NCBI GenBank assembly: GCA_015852425.1
Contig: JAAAIG010000093.1
Coordinates: forward strand, 1 to 64,000
From: Gryganskiella cystojenkinii
Taxonomy: Eukaryota; Mortierellomycota; Mortierellomycetes; Mortierellales; Mortierellaceae
Length of the DNA stretch: 64,000 nt
Reading direction: 5' to 3'
Below the pieces are notes generated by a model. The model did not search any database, was not told the origin of the DNA, and saw only the letters and a program-made list of their open reading frames with translations. Shown here piece after piece: positions 54,879-64,000 of the stretch (positions are counted from its first letter, which is position 1; every line of letters starts with the position of its first letter). The position numbers and the translations under genes are program-made.

Positions 54879-57800
54879 CTATGATACAAAGTCATCATCA
54901 CTATCGATAATCTTGGTCTTTTTGCGCTTGTTGTTCCGCGAAAGAGGGGCTGAGGGAGCGGCAAACGGATTGTCCTGTTCCTCCTCCTCTTCGTCTTCAT
55001 CTTCAATGGCATTCTCTTCCTCCTCCTCAACATAGGCCTCCTCTTCCCCGTCCTCCTCCTCAAAATCATCACTGTCTCCTCGTCGCTTGTTGATCGACCT
55101 GGCAGCTGCAGCGGCTCTTCCTCGACGAGGTCGACTACTGCTGCTGCTAGACGCAACAGCGCCACCACCATTCCTACCTCGACTGCTGCTGCTGTTGCTG
55201 CTGTTAGGCTTTCCCCACTCACCGTCATCATCATCATCCTCATCATCTGAAACACCGCGAGCCTTCTTCTTTCCTTTACCCCTGGCGTTTCCACTGCTCT
55301 GTCTCGATCTCGTTGATCCACCATTGGAGCGGGATGATGGTGACAGGGGGGTGGCTTTCGATCTCCGAGAGGTCTTGCGAGTAGAGGCACCTTTTTTAGC
55401 CCTAGAACGGGAGCTGGTACTGCCTACCTCGGAGTCATCGCTCCTGTAAAGAAAAATGGCGTTGAACAATAGAATATGTTCATGTTAATATGGCGTGCTT
55501 TGCCTTCTCATACGAAAGGCCACTAGTCACTGAATCGATACTTACACCAAGAAATCATCCTCGGCATCATCATCAACAATGTCCTCGACTTCAGTAGGAT
55601 CCAATTCGGGTTCGGAATCGACATCGACTTGTTCGTTCTCACTTCCTTCGCCATCGAATTCATCATCCTCATATCGTCGGGTCTTTTTGATATGAATCGC
55701 CGCTGGCAGGGCTTTAGAGGGATCTAAAAGATCAGGTTTTCAATCCATGACAAAGATAGTGAGTCAAAAAATTCGGATAAAGTGGGCAACATCCATGCAA
55801 CCTGGGTACCACGATATCAAAAAAAAAAGCTTCTACTTACTCATAGCCGAAGATTTATAGATCCTCGTCAGGTGTTTGGCGCACAAAGCTAAATCGCTCT
55901 TGGGGTCATTGAAAGTCAAGGCGTTCTTTTCCAGCAGCTCAATATCAAATTGAACGGCCTAATAGCACAAAAAAAGGAGGGCAAGATGTTGTAAGTAGAG
56001 CCTTCGTAATCGCATGTCCTCTCAACCAATTATGAAAATTCAACTTACTCTTGCTCGCCTATAATATCCATTAGCCAGTCGATCCTGAATTGCGTCCAAA
56101 CAAAGGGGGTAGGCAACAGCTTTGCAGTAGTCCGGGTAGGCCTCGAAATCCACCTGAGATTTAAAGATCTGGAACTCGTCCATCTGAAGAAAGTGTTGTA
56201 AAATCTCATGAATCCGAGCATATTCTAGAAAAAAAAGAAAAAGAACATATAACAAAGAGAACGTTGTGAGCATTATTGCAAAAGAGAAAAACAAAGATCA
56301 CGGTGCTTTAGCACAGCGGACGAAATATGCTCCCCATACCATCATCAGGGATTGAGTCCTGGTTCACAGACTCTTCCTCCTCTTCGCGTTGCATTTCCCA
56401 GGGAGACAAGTTGGTGGTTTCGTCCATTGGCCTATTATATTGATAGTCGTCACAGTAGAGAGGGTAGGTGTTAGATCAACATTTCAGTGACTTTTAATCA
56501 TCACATTGTTAACCGGATCGTTCTTACCAAGCAACCTCAAAAGCCATCCAATGAGAGTCAGGAAGCGCAGGGTCGTCCACAACCTGGGCCGAAATCGTTC
56601 CAGCATAGGACGCGCCGTCAAACGAAGCCCAGATTTGCTCCCCAACAGAGTACTGAGCGTTGATACCCTCTTGAAACAATGAGTAGAGGATGATGAAATC
56701 TGGTACATCACCTAGGTCATGAAACTCAATCTCGAAGCGGCGGCGTGATGGAGAAAACTGAGGGTTGGGAGGATATCCATAAGCCGAGTCCAGAATCTGT
56801 TCGTCAAGCGTGATAGTGCACCAGGTGGGTGGGCCAACATTGTATGTGATCCGTGAGACTCGTCCAAACGTCACCCAAGGCAAATTTGGATCCTTGGTAA
56901 ATGGAACAACCTTCAAGTTTAGCCTCTGTCGCAGTGGGGTCTCCTTGAGGTACATGCTATGGCCCTGTCGAAGGTATGCAACATGGTCTCCAAGCTATTT
57001 TCAAAGTAAGGTATATGTCAGTCTCATAGCTCTCATATTTAACAAGATATCCAGTAAATGAAACCTCTAGCTCACCTGAGGATGATATGGCGTCTTCCGG
57101 GGTTCATTCACTCTGATCCAATCGCTGGGTAACCAACGCTGCAACTCCATAGTTTTTTCGTCTCGCAAGACAGCCTTGCCCTTCTTCCGACCATTGCCGC
57201 GCCATTGCTTCTTTCGTTTTGGTGACGGAGGCGCAGAAGGTGTAGAATCGTACGGGAGCATGGCAGAACTTGAACCTCCAACCGAGCTCCCAGAAAAACC
57301 ATCATCGTCATCAATGTTATCATCCGAGTCTTCTTGGATCTCGTCGCTTGGGTAATCGTCATTCGCGAACGATTTGGGTCTGGCGCTTCTCTGACTTTTG
57401 CTTCCTGAAGGCAGTCGGTTATTACTTGAGCGACCGTTGCTTGTTTTACGTGGCGTCCGAGGAGTCCGAGGAGCATCGTATTCGTCGCTCTCTTCACTAA
57501 AGTCATCCTCTTCCTCGTCGTCTTCCAAAAGATCATCATCGTCGTCATCCAACATGCGGGCTCTTTTTCTCGCTCGACCTGTTTTGCGTCTCCTGTCGCC
57601 TGCAGCGCGTCGCTTCCTTGGTGTACCATTGGAACTCGCAGCGCGTCGTTTCCGTGAAGACGATCCACCACCTCCTGAAAAGTACTCGTCGTCGTCATCA
57701 TCATCGTCATCGATCATAGAACGCATGGGTATACTGTCGTCGCCTGGAGCCAAATCGCTGTCCTCCTCCTCGCTCTCGGACGATGACGATGCAGATGCGG

Positions 57801-60800
57801 CACCTCCGGCATATTCTTCACCACTGGAATCGTTCGGTAGTGGCACAATCGGAACTTCGGTGGTCATCGGGTCATCATCATCCTCATCTTCTTCGAGGAT
57901 AAACTCTCGTCGCCTCTTGTAGAGTGATTTCTTGTCTGTGGTCGGAAGGATGGCCAGAGTTTGCTCCGCAAGATTCTCAAGTTCTTGTTCCAACAACTCC
58001 ATCTTGGCGGCCTCCTCTTGCTCGAGCACACCTGATGGCTGCTCTACAGGTAGGTCGAGGCCGTATCGTGGACCCTTTTGCCTGGCATAGTCTCGGCCAT
58101 TATTATCCAAGATAGGAGTCCGTTCCATGAGATGAGGGGCGATTTGAGTGGTGTCATCGACGACATTGTGATCGGCGTCATAACGGACAAGTGCATAGTC
58201 ACTCCAGAATGTTTGCTCGACAAACATCCGTGCATCCTTGTAATCGTCGGGGTTCTTTCCTGAACCAAACAAGATGCACTTGCCTTCCTGATCAGTAACG
58301 GCAAACATCAGTCCATCCGGAGAGAAGCGACCATCCAAGAATTCGTGCTCAGCATAGGTCCAGCTCTTGATCTTGACGCCCTTGACAATATCCCACAGTA
58401 TGACTTGACCATCGTAGCCAGCGGTCATCAAGATACGACTGTCGATAGGGTGAACGTCCACAACATAGATCGAAGTACCTCGTACATGACCCTTGAGGGT
58501 ATGCATCCATTCTCCGGTCCAAGAGTTAAAAATCTTGATCTCGCCCAAGGAGGTCGTCAGCACGACTGCGGAATCATCCAGCGACCAGATTGCCATTGTG
58601 GGGATGATCCTCGAATCTTCGGGGGTCGGAACGGTCCGAGATTCTCCAGCCGAATTGCTGTTTACTGCAGGTGGATCGGCCGTTGTCGATCCATTCATTT
58701 CCGAGTCAGTGTTGTTAGCGTCTTCCTGGGTGTTATCTGCTGTTGATATCGACCCTGCAGACAATGGGTTCGGTGGCGCTGATGTTGCCACTGGTGACGG
58801 TAGCATGTGTCTCGCCGCAGTAATTGTTGCTTCGGCCTGGATGTGCTCATCCCGCACGTCAACTATGGAGAAAAAGGAAGGCAGTGTGAATTATCGGTCA
58901 TTAACATGAAAATCTTATTCGTTGTCAACAATAGAACATGAAACCTACTGGCCATGGAGGTCCACATCTTGCTCTGTTGGTCGTATTTCCATATCCGAAC
59001 AAAACCATCGACGGAGCCAGACAAGAGTCTATTGCCATGCCTACTATATCCAAGACTTGTTACCACGCCGACATGTCCATCCAGTTGCGCAATAAGAACA
59101 GGTTCGCCCCAGTCCTGCGTTGCGGGGGTTGACTTTGGTGGTGGGTTGGTTGTTGCGGATGATGATGACGATGAACCTTCTTGATGAGGACCCTCCAAGC
59201 CTGCTATCCTCGCCCTGTCATAACTCTTCCGCCTCTTTCCTGCTTTGATTGCCTCGGGTCCACCTTGGATAGTTGAAAAGACTCGGATAAAGAGATCTGT
59301 TCCTGCGACGGCAAACTGGGAGCCTGTTCGATTCCAGGTAGAGCATTTTAGCTTTGAGTCGTTGAAGGTCTTGCAGTCGAGTCGAACTGGGGGCGAATGA
59401 AATTTTTTCGTGTCCTTGTCAAATTTCCAGACCCAAGTGTAGCCGTCGAGTGAGGTGGCGATAAGATAACGGATGTGGGGTATAGGGGAAGGTGAAAATG
59501 AGACTGTCGTGATTGGCTTCCTGGTCCGTGCAGTGCCACCGGTGGGGAGTACGGCGATGGGTGCCGAGGTTTTGAGGTCCCAGACTCTGACGATGCCGTC
59601 ATTTGAGGCGGTGGCGAGCATAGTGTTGTCTGTGCTGAGATCCATGTAAGTGACGACTGCGGCATGTCCTCGTAACGTAAAGAGCAAGTATCCTGACTGG
59701 GCACACCAGATCTTGACCAGGTAGTCGTCACTCCCTGTGATTATACGGTTGCCGGTCTTGTCAAAGCTGACGCAAAAGGTCGGGAATCTATGACCATTCA
59801 TGATGACCAACTCTTCAAAGAGGGAAGGGATAAAACTAGGAAGCCGCACAATTGGGACAACGCGCGGCCTGAGCTCCCTAGCACGGATGTATTCCACTGT
59901 TGAAGGTACGAACAGTAGGTATAAAAATAAAAAAAGTTTAGTAAATAAACACACCGAAATTAATCATATTCGCCATGTAGGAGAGAAAAAAAAAAAAGAG
60001 GCACACAGCCGACAGTTCTCAAAATTAGACTGTAATTTTTTATCTTGCCCCTGAGGGACATCATTTTTCTGGTGGTCACACTTACACGTTCTGGTTTTCC
60101 GACTGGCGCCCTGGCCATTGAAGACTACCCGTTGCAAGCTACGGCCACCGGTGTTTCCTTGCTTCTTCCGAAGTCTCTCGGCCTCTTGAGGAGTACGAAG
60201 AAGAGAGTTTCCTCCAGTGGAGAGAAGTGACCGCATTCCAGGAACAAGTGGAGGGATCTGTGCATCGGTGTTGACGACCAGCCTCGAAAGCAGGTGAGGT
60301 AAGTGCTCGGGATCAATGCTTTGGTACCAGGACAGCTGAAAGAGAGAGCGAGAGCATGGATGTGAGTATGTTGACTGAGCGGATAGCTTTTAAAACACCA
60401 GTTCATGTTTGGAAAGGGGTCTCTTCTGACCTTTCCAGTCATATCGCGCAGGTAGCATGTCTGGATGCTGCTCGATGTTTGATAGTAGTACATCTGCCGA
60501 GCTTGCACAGGGTCCCTTGGACAGGAAACGTGCAATCAAAAAGTAGAGCTGTTTGGTATTTGGGCACAGCAACAAAATCGGAAATGAAAGGTTGGTTAGA
60601 AAAGAGTCGTGAGTTGCGTAAAGGGTATAAGAATTGGCGAAGGTCAAGAAGTTGTCGAGGATGTGGGTGAGTGGGTTTGTATGTGTTCAGGAGCAAGGCG
60701 ACAGCGCTTCTTTGTTTAGGATGACAGAGAGAGAGAGAGAGAGAGGAAGAGACAAGAAATCATCGACATAAAGGAGCCAAGCACAATTTGAGCAACCACA

Positions 60801-61096
60801 GAGAGAAAAAAAATATAAATAAGGACGGGTGCAGTCGCGTTCTTTTTTTTTGTCTCCCTTTCTTCTCTTCCTGATTCCCTTACCTCTACAATTTCCACGG
60901 TCGGGTTGATGCAATGATGTAAAAGGGTACAGAGTTTGGACATGGAGAGAGAGAGCAAAGAATAGACAATAATTGTTAATGTCCATGCGAGTATACATGA
61001 ATTGATGTGGATGCTGGGGAGTGATCCATATTGATTCTGATTGGATGGTTGTGCTCCTGGGGTTCGAGTAGTACCTTGCTCCATCTGAGAGTCCAT
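54879..61096 (-). CDS. BRWD/PHIP-type WD40-repeat bromodomain protein
   Basis: Eleven exons (61096-60884, 60548-60399, 60335-60086, 59896-58949, 58862-57076, 56994-56528, 56431-56340, 56224-56049, 55958-55841, 55723-55546, 55443-54879) give 1647 residues. The N-terminal module LYFLIARFLSKGPCASSADV ... RYDWKG ... LLSTGGNSLLRTP is the BRWD/PHIP signature. WD40 repeats cover about 220-720 (ITGSDDYLVKIW, LATASNDGIVRVWDL, LLSGSVDGFVRIWKYD, LMTAGYDGQVILWDI). An acidic linker follows. Then a cryptotudor-like region (GDHVAYLRQGHSMYL) and one bromodomain at about 1303-1400 (IFKSQVDFEAYPDYC, ending NALTFNDPKSD). The tail is Asp/Glu/Lys-rich. Animal members bind histones and act with CUL4-DDB1; animals carry two bromodomains, while only one is seen here. 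The extreme N-terminus is uncertain: residues 1-51 include a hydrophobic stretch, and an internal ATG at 60943 may be the true start. Confidence 0.9.
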
Positions 61097-61744
61097 GGCG
61101 CGGTAATATTTTTAAGGTGCAAATAAAAAAAAAAGAAGTGCGGCAAAAAAATAAAAAATGGAAAAAGAGACGTGTGCAAAAGACAAAAAAAAAAGGACGC
61201 CGGTCAGCAAAGGGGCGGAAATAAATAGTTTGACTTTTTTTTTCTTTTTCTCTTTATGCTCTCCAACAAAGACAGAAAGATAAAAGAGATGTGAAGGTGG
61301 TCGGATGTGAAAAGAAAAAAAAGCAGCTTTAGAAAAGTAACAATGTCGTGATCTGTGATGGGGATCCTCTCCAAGTCAGAATCATTGTCCTGTGGGGCAG
61401 TGCGATGTTCTTTGGGGCTGCAGTGATTTCACTTCAGATGGAGGGTCATTTTTATTCGTGACTGTTTCTTGGTAACGTGATTTTCTTTTTCCTCTTTCGG
61501 GTCCCCCACCCCTGAACTACCAAAAGGACCAAAAAAAAAGTACGTTCATTTTCGACTTTTTTAAAAAAAAAGAGGCATGCATGCAACAACCCACCTTTCC
61601 TTCCCTCATCTCTTCTCTCTTTTGTACCCAGTTCGCCTTTTCTCTATAACCGCCAAGGAGAGCCCTTTTATTCTTCTTTATCCCTGTCCGTTGAATTCAT
61701 CAAGAGTCGAACTCGCATTCAGGTTTCATTCAAATTGAAACCAT
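61097..61744. promoter_or_regulatory. Divergent promoter region (BRWD-like / VMA7)
   Basis: This 648-bp region separates the divergent BRWD-like and VMA7 genes. It is rich in A and T homopolymer runs, with CT-rich sequence before VMA7 (61600-61700). No open frame is supported. Confidence 0.5.
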
Positions 61745-62440
61745 ATGGCTCAAGTCGTACGCAAAAAACACGCTCTTGAACAAAATACTCGACCCTCGAA
61801 CCCAAAAGCTCGGGTTTGCTGACACCTTCATTATCATCCTTGACTCTTACTTCTATCAAAAACATAGGAACGGACATTCATCGCTGCCATCGGCGACGAG
61901 GACTCGATCACAGGTCTTCTCCTCGCCGGTATCGGTCACATCGACTCTCACCAAAAGAAGAATTTTTTGGTCGTCGACGCCAGTAAGAAAGAAGACTCAA
62001 GGAAATGATCAGTGGGAGACTGTCGAACACCTCTCCCTAGTCATAGGTTAATCATGTTACCCACCGTGGGTTGTCTCCCTTTCTTCCTTTTCTTTTGTTG
62101 TTGTTTCCCTTTACGTGTAGAAACACCATTGTCCGCTGTTGAGGAAGCATTCCAAGAGTTTGCAAAGCGAAAGGATATCGCCATCATCCTGATCAACCAA
62201 CATGTAAGAAACGAGGATAGCATCGATCAAGAATATACAATCTAAGGATGGACCTGCAGCAGATCGTGTTTTTACTAATTGCGTCTTGAGTTTCCATAGA
62301 TTGCAGAAGAGATCCGACCCTTGATTGATGAACACGACCAGGCATTCCCCACGATCCTCGAGATCCCGTCCAAGGACCATCCTTATGACCCAGAGAAGGA
62401 CAGCGTGCTGAAGCGCGTCCGGAGATTGTTTGGAGAGTAG
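61745..62440 (+). CDS. VMA7: V-type ATPase subunit F (Vma7)
   Basis: Four exons, 61745-61756, 61868-61982, 62121-62203 and 62300-62440, give 116 residues (yeast Vma7 has 118). Subunit F sits in the central stalk of the V1 sector and couples ATP hydrolysis to proton pumping into the vacuole. The sequence matches along its length: [46 protein letters not shown], and the nearly invariant end [17 protein letters not shown] then [11 protein letters not shown]. Exon 1 is only 12 nt (MAQV) with donor GTC|GTACGC. It is inferred from phase and from the short family N-terminus, so it is the weakest point. Confidence 0.95.
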
Positions 62441-63019
62441 AACTGGATCAGAGATAAGCGACGGCGGAACGTCGTCATAAAGATATGGCTACGCGAATAT
62501 TAAAATAAAAGAAACAAAAATGAGGTGTATCGAACATGTATGTTGAAGGGGCCGTGGTAGTGCAAGGACCAATGTTATTGTCAGAGAGGAAGAAGGAGAA
62601 AACGGTCGCGGCTCTCGGTTTAATGGAGGATCATGATCCTGGGCTGGTTAAGGAACAAAAACACAGTGATATTGAGCTTTGGTCATCAAGTCCACAAAAA
62701 GTAAGTGAGAGCCAGGAACTTTCCTCTCGTCCTCCCAATTCTTTCATCCATTACATTCATTCTAAACGATTCAGACCTTCTGCCCGTTGACCCTCCATCC
62801 GAATCCGTATTCTCATTCATCCCCGATCGTGCACTTCTCGCATCCACACCTGGAAACACACACACACTCTCTCTGTCTTTCTCAAACTCGACTGTTATTT
62901 CCAACTCCTCTTTCTCCTCGTCCCCTTCTCTCCCTTCTCTCCCGTCTGTCTCGTTCTCTTTCTCTCTCTCCCCTTCCATTTCACACGTGGATTCCTTCCG
63001 CCACCAGCAACCCTCTCGC
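62441..63019. other. Intergenic / leader of the CLEC16A-like gene
   Basis: The 3' flank of VMA7 and a strongly CT-rich stretch at about 62850-62980 directly before the next ATG, typical of a fungal leader. The frame that opens upstream of that ATG is low-complexity serine and probably not translated. Confidence 0.5.
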
Positions 63020-64000
63020 ATGTTCAACCTCCTGTGGAACAAGCCCAAACCGGATCGTTTCAGTCTCGAGAACCTAAAGTATGCTCTCATTACAGTGGAC
63101 ATGAACCACACCTTGGACCATTCTCACCCTTGACGACCATGTGTATTATTCGAGACAAAAAAAGGCAGCAGGACACACCAAAGAGCAGGCACACATGCAT
63201 TGTCGAGAGGTTTTCTCTCTTGAACACAGCACGATAACCAAAGTTTGAAAAAAAAAGCACAGGAAGCAAAGAGGAAGGACAGACGTCGACGGTATGATAT
63301 GTCAAAAGCAGGCATCATGCACACACATATCTGGAGCACCTTTTTTCTTTTGGTTACAACATTCACTTTTCGCTTTTGATCGCCGGCAAACAGCTCTTTT
63401 CTGTCGTTCCCATCGACGATTCTTCTCTGTTTACTGCTTACTGGAAAGAAAATATCTTTGACAAAGGAAACGAAAAGAACCAGAAGGGAGGGACAAAGAA
63501 AGGGGACAAACGAATGATCCTTCACTTTCAACTTTCAAGCCCGCTCTTTGTTGCTGTTCTTGTCGTCTTTTTTTTTGGAGATGGTCGCTTCGGAGAACTA
63601 CACACCACACCATGCAGGACCAGAGTGCTCTTCGTTTTCAAGTCTTTCCATACTCAGAGCAAAACCCACATCTCCAACGACTAACTCGCGTCTCTTGTTC
63701 ACTTTTTTTTGAACAACCACTCAAACTCTTTCAGAGCACTCTGCGAACAGCTTCAACAATTTTCAAAGGATGCGAACGAGGAGACCATCATCGGCTGTTT
63801 AAAAGAGCTGACCCAGCTCTTGATCTGGGGGGATCAGCACGATCCCCTTCTTCTCGAGTAAGTGTTGTTACTTCTTTTCATTCGTAGAAAATATGGACAA
63901 AAAAAAATAGGAGCTTTATCCTTGCATCCTTTTGTTACTTTTCTTTGTCGTTCCTTTTTTTTGTGTTTGTTCAGGGACAAGCTCCTCCTTCGGAAAGGAG
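63020..64000 (+). CDS. CLEC16A/Ema-like FPL-domain protein, 3' end beyond window
   Basis: The first three exons are 63020-63078, 63735-63857 and 63975 to the window edge. The protein begins MFNLLWNKPKPDRFSLENLK and continues KDANEETIIGCLKELTQLLI, WGDQHDPLLLE, DKLLLRKG. This is the start of the FPL domain of the CLEC16A/Ema/GOP-1 family, whose members have FSLENLKYLY... and the invariant LIWGDQND-like motif. Family proteins act at endosomes and lysosomes and in autophagy or mitophagy. The 656-nt first intron is long for this genome. The neighbouring VMA7 also acts at the vacuole, which may be coincidence. Only about 69 residues are visible, so completeness cannot be judged. Confidence 0.85.

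Noticed and set aside
62705..63019. Upstream extension of the CLEC16A-like frame
   Set aside because: It is CT-rich and would encode only Ser/Pro/Phe runs; family proteins start close to the FPL domain as does the ATG at 63020.

Overview
This window is nuclear DNA of a filamentous fungus, most likely Mortierellomycota (Mortierella or a close relative). The evidence is short GT-AG introns (often 60-110 nt, many with TAG acceptors), very small first exons, preference for C or G at third codon positions, and the protein families present: CWH43, UPF0658 Golgi protein, a BRWD/PHIP homologue, a CLEC16A-like protein, F-box and leucine-rich-repeat proteins. The assignment to phylum is inference; fungal and eukaryotic origin is directly supported by spliced genes such as VMA7. 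Intron positions below were worked out by hand from GT/AG sites and phase, and every multi-exon model given with an exon list closes in frame.

Layout. A tRNA-Gly (anticodon GCC) is cut by the left edge. After 1.7 kb without genes comes CWH43 (minus, 7 exons), then an alanine/glutamate-rich coiled-coil protein ending in a CaaX box (minus). A gene-poor stretch (9.1-15.6 kb) carries two weak gene candidates, several degenerate repeats, and an intronless, GC-rich acyl-CoA dehydrogenase-like gene that looks bacterial in origin. Then follow an F-box protein, a 10-N assembly gap, a 1774-residue leucine-rich-repeat protein with poly-Q, and an MDR-family NADPH oxidoreductase (all minus). A divergent promoter separates the oxidoreductase from a caprin-like RNA-binding protein (plus), which is followed by a single-pass membrane protein (plus) and a MARVEL-like four-helix membrane protein (minus).

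The right half holds a decayed reading frame, a 17-exon gene for a 2400-residue protein of repeated beta-domains, a UPF0658 membrane protein, a disordered protein, and a YqjM-type old yellow enzyme whose start codon lies 8 bp from a 174-bp mariner/pogo-like MITE. It ends with an 11-exon BRWD/PHIP-type WD40-bromodomain protein, divergently transcribed from VMA7 (V-ATPase subunit F), and the first exons of a CLEC16A-like gene running off the right edge.

No operon logic applies, but several products share the endomembrane system: CWH43 (GPI-anchor lipid remodelling), UPF0658 (Golgi), MARVEL, VMA7 (vacuolar acidification) and CLEC16A-like (endolysosomal trafficking). The most unusual items are the 2400-residue protein, the acyl-CoA dehydrogenase-like gene that appears to lack both usual catalytic glutamates, the CaaX coiled-coil protein, and the MITE at the old yellow enzyme promoter.
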